Part shown: positions 1 through 10,927 of the stretch, in pieces
Numbering within the stretch: position 1 is the first letter of the stretch
How the letters are laid out: each line of letters starts with the position of its first letter
NCBI RefSeq assembly: GCF_010389155.1
Contig: NC_057769.1
Coordinates: 6,820,735-6,884,734, forward strand
Length of the DNA stretch: 64,000 bases
Direction of reading: 5' to 3'
Source of the DNA: Erigeron canadensis
Lineage: Eukaryota; Streptophyta; Magnoliopsida; Asterales; Asteraceae
Position numbers and translations under genes: made by a program
The notes under the pieces: model-generated
What the model saw: only the letters and a program-made list of their open reading frames with translations
The model's database searches: none
What the model was told of the DNA's origin: nothing

Positions 1-260
1 TTAATTTTAGAACAAAAAGAATGAATTGAATAAATAATATAAAGTATGAATAAAGAAAGTTGATGAAGGAATAAAATTGTGTAAGTAGATCACTATGATA
101 TATGAAAATTATGTTTGAAGATAGAGTAGATGATGGTTATTTATAGCAATTAGTTACAAACCGCATGTTATGACTTTTAGCTTGAACATGTCAAGTAATG
201 TTTATTTGGGCGCGCTTTGGAATATGAATAGGTCGTACATGTAGTAGAATTAATTATATA
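1..260 (-). promoter_or_regulatory. Promoter/5' UTR of a probable tandem copy of the secreted-peptide gene
   Basis: This edge sequence is recognisably similar to the region upstream of the peptide gene at 3826-4122. Both contain a TATA box read on the minus strand (TATAAATAA, complement of 137-145; the other copy is at 4254-4262). In both this is followed by a CCGCATGTTATG segment and then a TATGAATAGGTCGTAC segment at a similar distance. The order and spacing of shared blocks continue to about position 360. I infer that the coding part of a tandem duplicate lies just left of the window on the minus strand. The coding sequence itself is not visible, so this is an inference. Confidence 0.6.
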
Positions 261-754
261 TATTTTATGAAATAAAATAATATATAAATGTGAACGTTTT
301 AGTCTGATGGTCATACTCATTGTATATGAACATTGATACTATTCCATTTCATGAGTAAATATATCTCTATATCTCTATATGTTCATGTTCATATTAACCT
401 TTAAAAAATTATATAATTAAACACGCAAAATATGATGTGTTTCTTTTTATTTTATTTCTATATTATAAAAAGAACATTTTAACTCACTGTTAAATAAACA
501 ATTATTAATGTTTGCATTTTTTCTTTCAAATACAAAAATAACTGTTTAATGGTTATAACCATTATAAAGTATAAGCATTTATGCCATAAAGACATACAAA
601 AATATATGATAGTGATATTCTCATCCATTCCATTGAAAATGTCTAGCTTTGAATTTTTAAAGTTTTTTATTTATAACTATGACCTTAAATAATTTTAATT
701 GTATTATATGGTGTTTGATGAAAACTTTACCCATTGAAAACTTCATATAACTAA

Positions 755-1044
755 GAGATTAGTTTCTTGAAATGTAATTATCTTTGACCAAATGTCTATA
801 GTAGAAAATAACTAAAGTTGTGTGTATTGTATGTAAGCAACTTAAAAAAATATTTATTGTATGTAAAAAAACATATGTGGCAACCATCTACAGGTACCAC
901 TTGTCAGATTTTAATTGGTTGAAACAAAATTCTTACATACAATAAACATTTTTTCGAGTTGCTTACATACAATATACACAACTTTAGTTATTTCCTACTA
1001 TAGACATTTGTTCAAAGTTTCTTACATTACCGGAAACTAATCCC
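755..1044. mobile_element. Mutator-type foldback MITE, copy 1 (290 bp)
   Basis: An almost complete inverted repeat: the left end GAGATTAGTTTCTTG is mirrored by the right end CGGAAACTAATCCC, and the arms pair nearly to the middle. Flanking 9-mers are TATAACTAA and TATAATTTT, which share only the first five bases, so the duplication has eroded. It is the same family as 1074-1364 and 37277-37566. No coding capacity. Confidence 0.8.
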
Positions 1045-1073
1045 TATAATTTTTATAAGTATTATATAACATA

Positions 1074-1364
1074 GAGATTAGTTTCCTGGAATGTAACTAT
1101 CTTTGACCGAATGTCTATATTAGGAAAAAAATAAAGTTGTGTATATTGTATGTAAGCAACTCGAAAAAATATTTATTGTATGTAAGAAAACATACGTGGC
1201 AACCATATACAGGTGCCACTTGTCAGATTTTAATTGGTTGAAACGAAATTCTTACATACAATAAACGTTATTTTCGAATTGTTTACATACAATACACACA
1301 ACTTTAGTTATTTCCTACTGTAGACATTCGTTCAAAGTTTCTTACATTTCAGGAAACTAATCCC
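1074..1364. mobile_element. Mutator-type foldback MITE, copy 2, with 9-bp target duplication
   Basis: A 291-bp near-perfect inverted repeat (GAGATTAGTTTCCTGG... to ...CAGGAAACTAATCCC), flanked on both sides by the identical 9-mer TATAACATA (1065-1073 and 1365-1373). A 9-bp target duplication with very long terminal inverted repeats is the signature of Mutator-like elements. It lies 29 bp after copy 1 and inside the older MITE 620-1454. No coding capacity. Confidence 0.88.
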
Positions 1365-1454
1365 TATAACATAAACAAATATATTTAAGGTCGAATTTTC
1401 AATATAAAGACTTTAAAAATTCAAAACTACATATTTTCAGTGGGACAGAGAGAG

Positions 1455-3640
1455 TATATATAATGTAAATCAAAAACGAATAAGACATCATTATGTTCGT
1501 GAATATGTAAAGAGACGAATTGAAACATCAATATTTATTTGTATCACGTATTTGGTACTCCTTCGATCTGCAAGATCAGCCTGGCCAGGTGGCCAAACCT
1601 ATTGGCGGTGTATCACCCAGCAGATAGATAGATTAGCGACTTTGAGTTCTGTTTGCATGTTAGAAACATTCATCATAAAAGAGATATGAAATTAAAAAAG
1701 AAAGTAACAAATATGCATTCTTTACAAATTGTTGCAAAGTGTATGCAAGTATGTATATTGTTTCTCAGCAGTTAAATTAACAGAAATTAAGCTAATTCTA
1801 ACCAATAGAAGAAATTAAGAAATGGCTCACTATAATGTCTTCAATAATCTTTTGGCTGGTATTGATCAGTACTAATGAAGGAATCGAAATCACAGGGGTA
1901 TATCTAGTGTCAAATAGTAATACTATTACCTACATAATGTGACCAAATTTAAATCATTGGTTTCATATATGAAAAAGTAGAGATAAATGATCAGTAAAAT
2001 CGGATGAATTTTGGTAACCACTTATAAAAAGATCTACCAATGATAGTAGGAATCAACTCCGATTTATTGTTACAAAATAACAACATGGATGACATGGAGG
2101 ATAACATAGATGACGAAGCCGTTTTTTATTACGTGGATGACATGACCTTTTTTATTAATGGATGACGTGGCCGATTACATAGATGACATGGCCGTTTTTA
2201 TTGATGGCTACATGTATGTCAAATATATACATGACTTGATACTCATAGATAGGTTGATAAGTCCTTGTGTGGTATGTGTATATAATTACTCACAAATTAA
2301 ATCACAATCTCAAAATATATCAGAGAAATATTATCAGTAAAGATAGGGACAAAACCAGAGAAATATTATTATTACTGTAAATTTGAAAAATGCCATACCG
2401 AATTCAACAGATCGATCTAATACCTCAAAATATCAGTAATTATTTCTTTTTACAGAGAAAGTGAGAACCGTACCACATATTTTGCTGCATTTACTACATT
2501 TTATATGTTTTATAACATATTATACAAGTATAAGTATGGTAAAAATTTATAATGTACAAGTATAAGTATGGTAAATTTATGAAATTCTCTGGTACAATAT
2601 TAATTCCCTTTTCACGGAGGACTCTACACAGTCTTGTTGTAAATACTGTATTCTATAAATATGTGTGTGAAGAATTATGAAAGCCGCATATATGTCAATG
2701 TCAAATATATTGAATAAAGAAACTAAAGGGCGTGTGTCAGGACTTAGTTATTAAATTCCATGCATAAAAGAAGGTAGAACATCAAGAAATTAAGTGTTGG
2801 TCAAAGCGGGCAAAAACCGATGTTATCCGAGGTTTGAAGGAGTAAAAGTAGACAAGTAGTCTAAGGTAAAGATAGAATTTTAATCTCAAAGTCCTAATTA
2901 TATCTCTTTGTGGAAATTAGTTTTTGACGTGGAAGCAGACTAACCGAACATAAAAATCAAGAGGTATTTTTCTATCATTTAAATAGAACTCGAAAACATT
3001 TTTTTTTTGCTAAAATAAAAGTAAAACTGTCTAAATCCCCCTATATAACATCGAGAATTAAGACCCAAAACCCATAACAATAACATTAGATGTTACATTT
3101 ACAATTTTTTTTTTAACATATAGTCGGTATGTGATATCAGGGAAACTTTATTGTATAATGGTGAAATCTTGCACGTATCCTAGACAACGAGATGTTGACT
3201 ATGGGCCGTTACAAGTATTCGGAGGAAAAAAACCCTAAAACTTGCTATCGCTAAAGATCAAACTCAAGATCTTGAGTAAAACCTGGGATGTCTCTCACCA
3301 GTTGGTCTAGTCATCATTGGCAATTTAGAGTTGCATTGCATTTAGCAATATCGGAATCCAACAAATCACTTCAAATATCAGATTTTCTTTCCAAGATGGA
3401 TTGCGTGATCACCATTCAATTCGATTTGACCGTAAATCATAGGTCTAGAGGAATTACACAATTAAGTATATAGAAAATTTTATTGGATTATATACATGCT
3501 TATTTTACATTTTCATGTATATTTATCATTCCATATAGTGTGTCTTAGAGAGATTTTTGTTGTCCATGTGTGAGTTAATTAGGATATTCTTGAAGCATGT
3601 ATAATAGCCATTATAAATTAATACTGGAACCATATACAAT
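1455..3640. other. Gene-free AT-rich intergenic DNA
   Basis: I find no supportable gene. Short open frames (2158-2340, 3288-3473) show no domain, no splice context and AT-driven composition. A degenerate tandem repeat occupies 2082-2212. Confidence 0.6.
2082..2212 (+). repeat. Degenerate tandem repeat, GATGACATGGCCGTTTTT-type unit
   Basis: About five imperfect units built on GATGACATGG or GATGACGTGG followed by CCGTTTTTTATTA-like sequence follow each other. The unit length varies (about 18-40 bp). The ORF that runs through part of it is a by-product of the repeat. Confidence 0.5.
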
Positions 3641-3825
3641 GTTTATTGATTGTTTATAAAAAAAATAAGACAATTGATGAAATCATGATAAAAATAATGA
3701 ATGTATATATATTCGGATCGTATATGACTACAATTTGTTCAAACAATAAAAAGTACAATAAATGTTATTTTAAGGTTGTTAATCTTATATCTGCATTGAC
3801 AATATACACTGTCTTGGTATATTCA

Positions 3826-4122
3826 CTAATGATCCATTGAAGTTACAATAAATGTCGCTGATGGATCAACGCTACGACCTGGATGGCCGGCGAACTTCTT
3901 GGAACCGACACAAGGATTGCCACAACCACCTGTTTTACAACATCCGTTTCCTGGTGGTGGAACCTGGCCTCGTTGTAAAGATGATAAAAGAAGGTTTCCT
4001 CTCTTCATCCACGGTTCTTCAAACTCTCCATCTAGTAATCTACATGCTCCATTTAGTTGGAAACTCATGAAAAGCAGTAAAAACACTGCGATTACGGCTA
4101 ACTTCTTGGCTTCTTGTTTCAT
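3826..4122 (-). CDS. Small secreted cysteine-containing peptide precursor (98 aa)
   Basis: A single-exon 98-residue protein. Residues 1-26 form a typical signal peptide: a basic start (MKQEAKK), a hydrophobic stretch (LAVIAVFLLLFMSF), and a likely cut near LNGA/CRLL. The mature part is short and contains a motif around residues 43-56 (NLLLSSLQRGQVPPPG) followed by NGCC, GGCGNPC and KKFAGHPGR. The SLQRGxVPPxG plus cysteines plus FAGH arrangement matches small plant-specific secreted peptides annotated only as hypothetical; I do not know a function for them. A peptide hormone or apoplastic signal would fit the architecture, but that is inference. A minus-strand TATA box lies about 132 bp upstream of the start. 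The promoter is similar to the window's left edge, pointing to tandem duplication. Confidence 0.75.
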   Translation of the reverse strand: MKQEAKKLAVIAVFLLLFMSFQLNGACRLLDGEFEEPWMKRGNLLLSSLQRGQVPPPGNGCCKTGGCGNPCVGSKKFAGHPGRSVDPSATFIVTSMDH

Positions 4123-4253
4123 GTTGTGTGTTAAGTTGCTTTAATTTGAAAGCACAATTAAAAAGAATGAACAAATTAAGGGAGTTGATAATAGGATAAG
4201 GTGGTAAAAGTGTTAAGGGTATTGATGACAAATTTTGGATGAAGAAAAGAGTG

Positions 4254-4263
4254 TTATTTATAG
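4254..4263 (-). promoter_or_regulatory. TATA box of the secreted-peptide gene
   Basis: CTATAAATAA on the minus strand, about 132 bp upstream of the ATG at 4122. The same element with the same flanking sequence appears at 137-146, so it is conserved between the presumed duplicates. Confidence 0.6.
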
Positions 4264-4285
4264 GCAAGTTAATTAGACACCGCAT

Positions 4286-4745
4286 GTTATGGCTTAGACT
4301 TTGAAAATTATATTTCTATTCTTTAAGTTAATTGAAGTTTGGAATTTGTAATATGAATAGGTCGTACTAGGATTATATGGAAACAAAAGTGAATCTTTTA
4401 GTTTGGGTCATCGTTTATACGGAGAAGTTGAATTTCATGAATAAAAATACATGCCACATGATTCTTTAGCCAAAATGTTAGAATGAACAATCACACCGAC
4501 CATACAACTACAAAAAGTTGTTAACGCAGAACGAATTTGGTACTTGCTAGCTACTGAAAATCATATTACATCATGAATTTCACTAAAGATTTTTCACATT
4601 TATTTATAGATAATTGATAAAAGATATATTATACGAGAAGTGATATTCGTAACATAAAAATTGATATATTTACCATATATATGTTTTACTGACTTTTACA
4701 GTCTCTTAGAAAAGTTATACAGTGTGGTAATAAATCAATGTTTGT
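4286..4745. other. Upstream region of the peptide gene, no gene
   Basis: The part up to about 4440 is shared with positions 160-360 (duplicated promoter). The remainder is AT-rich and I see no further feature. Confidence 0.5.
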
Positions 4746-4758
4746 GATACTAAGACCG

Positions 4759-4829
4759 GTGCTTATAGGCTTCTTCCCTCTGCGTCTGGCTGCATCAGAC
4801 GCCGGCAGGGTGGAAGAACCTATTAGCAC
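4759..4829. repeat. 71-bp hairpin at the left edge of a decayed transposon locus
   Basis: GTGCTTATAGGCTTCTTCC (4759-4777) pairs with GGAAGAACCTATTAGCAC (4812-4829), with a GCGTCTG/CAGACGC inner stem. It is GC-rich compared with its surroundings. It precedes the MYB-like pseudogene by about 260 bp and may be a folded terminal region of the element; I could not locate a matching far end. Confidence 0.55.
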
Positions 4830-5086
4830 GGGTTGCGTTTTTGGTGCGTCCGGGAGCCCACTTCCAAAATCAGATGCGCGTTAAGGGAGTGATGTGGGGC
4901 CCAAATTAAAAAAAAACATTTTTTTATTCCCATTTCAAAATCAAACGGCTACTTTTTAATTTTTTTTTTCAAACCTTTATTTATTCCTAACTTCACATTA
5001 TCATTTCACACATTACTTCTTTCTACTCTTTTTCATCTTCCATAAACCATTTCATATACCATTTTTCATAAACCATTCCATTCACA

Positions 5087-5462
5087 ATGTCTAGAAGTGT
5101 ATGGACTCAATCAAAAGATCTTTGTTTGTCGGTGTTGGGTGATGAGGACACCGGACCCTGTTACGGGTAGGTGTGAAATGAATAATCCCGGCGTATCCTT
5201 TTGGGACGACGTTACCGAAATGTTCAACACGGAGACTACCGGAGGACCACGAAGCAAGACTCAACTGCAAGGTCACTGGACTAGGATTCAGAATGAATGC
5301 AAACAGTTTTAGGCAATTTGCTCGCAGTTGAATGCACAGGAGATGGCCGGCAATGATGATGAGCAATATTATGCAACGGCGCATCAGATATATCGGGAGA
5401 AGCATGGCAGGGGCTTCAGATACAAGCACTGCTTCAGGCAGCTTATCTTTGTTCCTTTTTAA
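5087..5462 (+). pseudogene. MYB/SANT-like transposon protein fragment (PIF/Harbinger ORF1 type), broken
   Basis: Read with one frameshift and one stop, the sequence gives a recognisable plant transposon-associated protein. It starts MSRSVWTQSKDLCL, has DPVTG-like and GVSFWDDVTEMFN segments, then RSKTQLQGHWTRIQNECKQF, a stop, and AICSQLNAQEMAGNDDEQYY...IYREKHGRGFRYKHCF. The W-x3-KD-LCL start and the RSxxQLxxHWxxIQ block are hallmarks of the trihelix/MYB-like proteins that accompany PIF/Harbinger transposases (some are annotated as glutathione S-transferase T3-like). The frame changes around 5145-5165 and a stop occurs at 5310-5312, so it cannot make the full protein. The C-terminal part is lost. 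Confidence 0.7.
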
Positions 5463-5686
5463 TTGTTATGGATTATGAAGTAGACTTTTTAGTTTGATTA
5501 AGTGTGCTTTTGTTTTTTTTTTAAGTGTGATTTAGCAGTTTAAATTATGTGTTGTCTTTTACAATTGTAATGTTTTTAAGTATTTTAATAAATAAGTCTA
5601 CTTTAAGAACATAAATTTATTCATAATTTTAAAAACATTACAAACTTATGGCATAAAACATACAACATAATATTAAAAGAGGCTAC

Positions 5687-6019
5687 TTATTTCTTTTGGG
5701 CATAAACTGCTTTGGCAGTGTTGATGAACTCATTCAAGGTGATGATCGCACAAGCAATTTCTTCCACAGTTTCTTGAATCTTGTCAAACTTCCCCTGCAA
5801 ATAAGTAAAGTATTGACACTCAAGCTCAGTACAATGTCCCGTTTGTATATAATTGATTTGATCTTGACACCATTTCTTTTTCGCTTGAAGTTTTATACCA
5901 ATTTCAACAAGTTGGTCTTTGAACATTTGGTGGTCGAGGATATCAGCCATAATACTGTCATTCAATTGATCGACAGTCATTGGTCGTTTTCGGTAAGGGG
6001 CATTTGATGAAGAAGCCAT
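5687..6019 (-). CDS. Small helical protein of unknown function in a transposon-like locus (110 aa)
   Basis: An uninterrupted 110-residue frame beginning MASSSNAPYRKRP. The rest is hydrophilic and probably largely helical or coiled-coil (MADILDHQMFKDQLVEIGIKL..., QGKFDKIQETVEEIACAIITL). I do not recognise a domain. A TATA box (TATAAATA, complement of 6073-6080) lies 54 bp upstream of the start. The gene is divergent from the related gene that starts at 6344: both begin MASSS, and SIMADILDHQMFKDQL resembles RIMVDIKEDTLLQNEL of the partner. The setting beside a MYB/SANT transposon pseudogene suggests a transposon-encoded or captured accessory gene. Intact but unproven. Confidence 0.5.
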   Translation of the reverse strand: MASSSNAPYRKRPMTVDQLNDSIMADILDHQMFKDQLVEIGIKLQAKKKWCQDQINYIQTGHCTELECQYFTYLQGKFDKIQETVEEIACAIITLNEFINTAKAVYAQKK

Positions 6020-6343
6020 TGCAGATGTATAAAAGTTTGAGTTTTAAAATGAAATATCTGGTAAGGAGGCAGTATTTATAGCTGAAGTCAAAGACGCTCC
6101 TCTAACATTCAAAATTCAAAATATTTACAATTACACCCCCTCCAACGTTCACTTCAAAAGATTTACAATTACGGTCCCTTAAACGGCCAAAAATTCAAAA
6201 AAATTTACATTTACAGTGCCTTAACGGCTAGCTACATTATCAATCTATAAATAGCTACCCAGAGCATTTACCAGTTTCATCACCATACCACTTCTGTTTA
6301 ATCTACAAACTTGTTTCAACTGCTAACTCACTCAATATTCCAA
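6020..6343. promoter_or_regulatory. Bidirectional promoter between two related small genes
   Basis: The 324-bp spacer between divergent starts has a TATA box for each direction: complement of 6073-6080 for the minus gene and CTATAAATAG at 6245-6254 for the plus gene. It also holds repeated ATTTACAATTACxxxxCCTT-like units (about 6119, 6166, 6207). Confidence 0.5.
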
Positions 6344-7472
6344 ATGGCTTCATCATCATCAAAGAAGAACGTTCACCGACCTCGTCTCACCAAAGATGAG
6401 ATGTGATGTGTGAAAAATCGAGTTAAATTCAAATACTAGAAATACTCCAAATCAAATACCACACACAATCGGGCAGTGGACCCGTCCGTAAGCAATATAG
6501 ACTAAAGTAAGTCCAGGTTCGTTCCACAAAGACTACAAAGAGCTAGCGAGTTTTAAGTAGCTAAAAGAGTTTGGACGTCATCTTGATTTTTATGTTGAAA
6601 AGTTATTTGATTGAAAGAGTTAGAAATTCCGAAGAATTTATCGAAAAGAGAATTGTTGTATATCAAATAGAATTAAAAGATCATCTACTTCGACTCCATG
6701 ACACACATTATTTAGGTTGCATCTATATTAAAACCAATTCAACTTGTTGATTTTATAACGAGGTTAAATAAAGAACTCACTAGTTGTACACCTAGCTTAT
6801 TACCCTATCCAACCCATTAACCAATCTTTCGACCCTTAAGTTCCGGTGACCACCTTCACTATCAAGACCTACTAAATTGACGAATTTGTATTGTTATTGT
6901 AAACAATCTTGTCTATCGATTTTACCAAACCGTTAACACTTCGAATTCTATTATCTATTGCCGTTTATTGTCTTGTTACCACAAGTCAACACCTATTAAT
7001 TGTACCCAATTAACTAAAACAATGTACTCCTAAACTTAGATACCTCTAAATCATTCATTCATTATCAACAAAACAGTAGATAAGAGCACAAGAACTCAAA
7101 ACATTAAGATTACAACAAAACGTTTAACAATCAACTTTAATTCAAAAGATTATGCAACCATTATTCAATGTGTCACTTCATCTCAGTGGATAATGAAGTT
7201 ATTTAGCTAGACATAATCATAATTAAGTCACAAATAGTAAAAGAAAGAGTAAACATCTTGTACCAAAGTGCGAAAGAGAATGAAAAGCTAAGAAAATCGA
7301 CGTTTGAATGCTTTGAAACTCACGAGCAACCCTTAGATCTTGGTGGACGGAAAAGCTGCTGAATATTGCCTCAAAGAACCCTAAAATCGACTGGAAGTGA
7401 ATGTGTGGTGAATGGGAGGGTTTTGGTCTTGTATTTATAGTGCTTTGCAAAAGTCTTCACAAACCGACCTAC

Positions 7473-7624
7473 AGGTGCGATGCACCAAGCATCAGGTGCG
7501 ACGCACCTGGCCTTGTTTCCAAAAATATCTCTGCCCGTTATGCGACGCACCTCCCTGTTTTCTCATATCTTCTAACTCTCTGATCAAAAAATGCTCCGCA
7601 CCAGCTTTTCAGGTGCGACGCACC
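7473..7624. repeat. Repeated GC-rich palindrome GGTGCGACGCACC in an LTR
   Basis: The palindromic word occurs at about 7474-7486 (GGTGCGATGCACC), 7494-7508 (AGGTGCGACGCACCT), 7541-7551 (TGCGACGCACC) and 7611-7624. It is much richer in GC than the surrounding DNA and could be a regulatory or packaging signal of the retroelement; that is inference. Confidence 0.6.
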
Positions 7625-7826
7625 AGCTCTGTTTTCAACCAAAACTTGTACTACACGTCTACGAACCATCCTAATGCATCTTTTAATCATCTGAAAGCTG
7701 TTTCTAACCATTTTACTTGTTCTAAGCCTGCAATCACTAACAATATCATCAAAGCATCGAATATATATGTAATTTGCACATAATTAAGCTTAAAACTACT
7801 TAGAAACGATATGGGAATGTATATAT

Positions 7827-10800
7827 TGTAATACCCCGAGCTAGGCTCGAAATACTACTCAAAGGATATAGCGTATGCATGGGATTATCGTAGAACATGA
7901 ACTATATGAAAATAAAGGAATTCGGTGAATCCATCATCAACAAACAAGTACATAAGGCATAATGAAAATAGGGGCAAATGAATCCTTGATCCATATAAGA
8001 CCAAGCCCAAACTCTAGCGCAAGCATCCATCAAACATTACATCTTGGATTCACAAGGTTACCTGAAAAGTGTACTAAACAAGGTCAACACTAGGTTGGTG
8101 AGTTCGTAGGAGCGAATGACAAGGATCTAATGCCAAAGCCATTCACAATATGAACAAAGATAATGAGCAAGAACACACTTACAGTAAGTCCTTAAAAGGC
8201 ACAAGTACTCAAATTAGGTTAGCTCGTAGCGCAACCTAGACCCACACGTATCCATTTCACAATTATACCATAGCTAGAACGCACATAATGCACAAGAACA
8301 CTGAATGTCGACATCAACAAATATCCATCAAGTTCTAAAATGTCAAACATGTTCATCAATGTCCCTCGATTGTTCTCATGTCATCCAATTGTCATCAAGT
8401 ACGTATAGCACCCGTTTATTGCACATGCACACATTGTCCCTCTATTGTCATCGATATTGTCATAAAGTACATAAGTACCCGTTTAATGTCATCAAGTACA
8501 TAAGTACCCGCTTAATGTCATCAAGTACGTAAGTACCCGTTTAATGTCATCAAGTACGTAAGTACCCGTTTAATGTCATCAAGTACGTAAGTACCCGTTA
8601 AATGTCATCAAGTATGTAAGTACCCGTTTAATGTCATCAAGTACGTAAGTACCCGTTTAATGTCATCAAGTATGTAAGTACCCGTTTAATGTCATCAAGT
8701 ACGTAAGTACCCGTTTAATGTCATCATGTCCATCAACTCAACCATGCACAATGCACATACATTTCATACGACTTTACATTTAAGGAATCTTAGATGTTTG
8801 TATACAGGGTCACCCGCAGCCCTCCCACCACATCTCCAACTCATTAAATGTATCATCGTCTTCCATGTATGTACAACTATCCTAATCATAAATAAATCAA
8901 TCATACTCAAACAATACATAATCAATCAATGTCCATCAATGACCCTCACATATGTACTCACATAATGAACTACGCAAGGTATTTAGAATACGCATAGTAA
9001 ACAAGAACAAGTAATAATGATATCAGGAAGTATCTAACAAGTTCTATAATGCCCAACATGTCTATCAATGTCCCTCAATTGCACTCAATTTCACGTAATG
9101 TACCTGATTGTACTCAATTGCGCGTAATGTAATTCATTGTACTCAATTGCACCATGACCATCAATGTCCACCCAGAAACAAAAACTATGTGTATATACTT
9201 CGTACGATACTACTTTTGAAAGGCCTTTGATGCTTATATATAGGGTCACCCGCAGCCTTCCCACCACATTTCCAACCTTTCGAAAGTATTACCGTCTTCC
9301 ATGTATGCACAACTAACCTAATAATCAACCAAAAATGCACATACAATAATCATGTAACAACCACGTATTTACACGTCAATAAATCCATCAATCAGACAAT
9401 GTCATCACTCAAAACACTCAAACATATGCACAATCAAGTCATGCCATCATCAAGGAAATCAAACGTATGTACAATTGAACTATGTCATCAATCAAGGCAA
9501 CACATAATTGCACAAACAAACAAGTTAACACACAAAGGTGGTACACTTTTCAGCCCGAATCTCAAACGAGTAGGGAGCTACGAACTCACCTTGACTTCCA
9601 AGCAAAACGACAAGTTAATATCGAGCTATAAATGTCCAACGAGCGTCAAATGTTCACAACCGAAACTTCAACAATGATCTCAACCTACTTTACAACATCA
9701 CATCATCACACATGCATTCCAACAATGAGGCCTAACTTTCTATATTATGACACAATCCCCAAAGGCATTAGAAGTGACTTAAGAACGTTTAAACAATACT
9801 TGAAGAGTTTTGGCTAAATAAGGTCCAATGACTTAGCACCAAAATTTGACGTAAAAATCAAAGTGTTTAGGAATGTGTTTAATCAATTTTGTTGACCTTA
9901 AAATGATAATATAAGACTAATAAACAAGTTTTGGATCATTAAAAGTCGACCAATAACCGAACGAAAAACTTGAGGAAATGACAGAAAGAGTGCGGCCGCT
10001 CGCACGGTCGGCCGTGTGAGCGTCTGCAGTAACTGGGCACGTAGTACGGCCACAAGCACAACGCGGCTGTCTGAGCGGTCGTGCTCCGACTGGGCAGATT
10101 TTTGACTTCAAGATCGACTAAGGAAGCTCCAAGACACATTTTTATGCATAAATCAACATATTTTAACATCATTAAACATAACCCACATCATAATCTTGAT
10201 TCATAACATCAATCTTGACTCAAATTACACCAAAATCCATCCAAACCCTAATTTTGACCCAATTCCATTTTGAACCCAAATTTTACCAAGAACACTTAGA
10301 TTGGACTAAGAAACATGATTAACAATATAAAATAGTGATTTTGAGTTAGAAATTACTTACCAAAACTTCCACCAAACAATGAACCCGAATTTGAACCTAA
10401 AAGGAGAAGTCTTGCACTTTGAGAAACCTAAATTTTGACACGATGATGCAAATGAGATGTAATAAATGATGTTTCTAGCACTAATCCAATTTGAAACCAT
10501 AATCTTGGTGTAAGAATCTTAGAGAGAGAGAAAGACATTTGTGTGTGTGTGTTTTGTTCTTGTAAGAAGAAAGGAAGGAAGAAAAGATAAGGGAAGGAAT
10601 GAACGGATGGGTGGAAAAATAAGAAAGTTAGTTGGGTGATGGGTCATGGGTTTGACCCATGGAGGATCCATTTCATGTTGCTAACTAGATTTAATGTCAT
10701 CTAGTACCGTAAAGCCAATTAGATATAAATGTCATCTCAAGGTTTAGGTTTGATTTGCACCAACGATGATATCGACTAGCACATGAGTCCTAAATTAAAC

Positions 10801-10927
10801 GATAAATTGATCTATTTGGACACATTGCACTTACATGAACTCCAAATTGCACTTGAACTATATTGGCCAACTCAATAATTATTCAAATGGTACGAGGGGT
10901 CAAATGGTCAAAGTCACAGCTGTTACA
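7827..10927. mobile_element. Solo LTR, Ty3/chromovirus-like, 3.1 kb, with 5-bp duplication
   Basis: Starts TGTAATACCCCG and ends GCTGTTACA, flanked by TATAT at 7822-7826 and 10928-10932. TGTAACACCCC...GTTACA termini are typical of Tekay/Del-type chromovirus LTRs. A related solo LTR lies at 21863-24459; the two share a GGGTCACCCGCAGCC-type block followed by CCCACCACAT and the gene-like end region (CTTGGCTTCCAAGC). No gag/pol frames are seen. It includes a 29-bp minisatellite. It sits inside another solo LTR and is the younger insertion. Confidence 0.85.
8458..8727 (+). repeat. 29-bp minisatellite, about nine units
   Basis: Nine consecutive copies of a 29-bp unit TGTCATCAAGTACGTAAGTACCCGTTTAA follow in register from 8458 to 8718 (given here as reference; its two halves are TGTCATCAAGTACGT and AAGTACCCGTTTAA), with a partial tenth. 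Differences between units are single substitutions (ACGTAAG, ATGTAAG or ACATAAG). It belongs to the LTR 7827-10927 and is absent from the related LTR at 21.9 kb. Confidence 0.9.

Larger units (their letters stand above)
620..1454. mobile_element. Stowaway/mariner-like MITE interrupted by two other MITEs
   Basis: The arm at 620-690 (CTCATCCATTCCATTGAAAA...) and the arm at 1386-1454 (...TTTTCAGTGGGACAGAGAGAG) are inverted copies of each other, including the inner stretches around GACCTTAAAT and ATTTAAGGTC. The right end is followed by TA. The terminal GGGACAGAGAGAG word resembles the CTCCCTCYGTCCC terminus of Stowaway/mariner MITEs. The middle is occupied by the two 290-bp MITEs at 755-1044 and 1074-1364, so this element is the older host. 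Confidence 0.6.

Noticed and set aside
5696..6007. 103-codon plus-strand frame
   Set aside because: Antisense to the 110-residue gene at 5687-6019, which has the better start, TATA box and a paralog.
7412..7783. 123-codon plus-strand frame
   Set aside because: Lies inside the solo LTR 6404-10946 and crosses its palindromes; no family resemblance.
8458..8727. Regular 29-bp repeats resembling a CRISPR array
   Set aside because: Units are head to tail with no unique spacers, in a plant LTR; it is a minisatellite.
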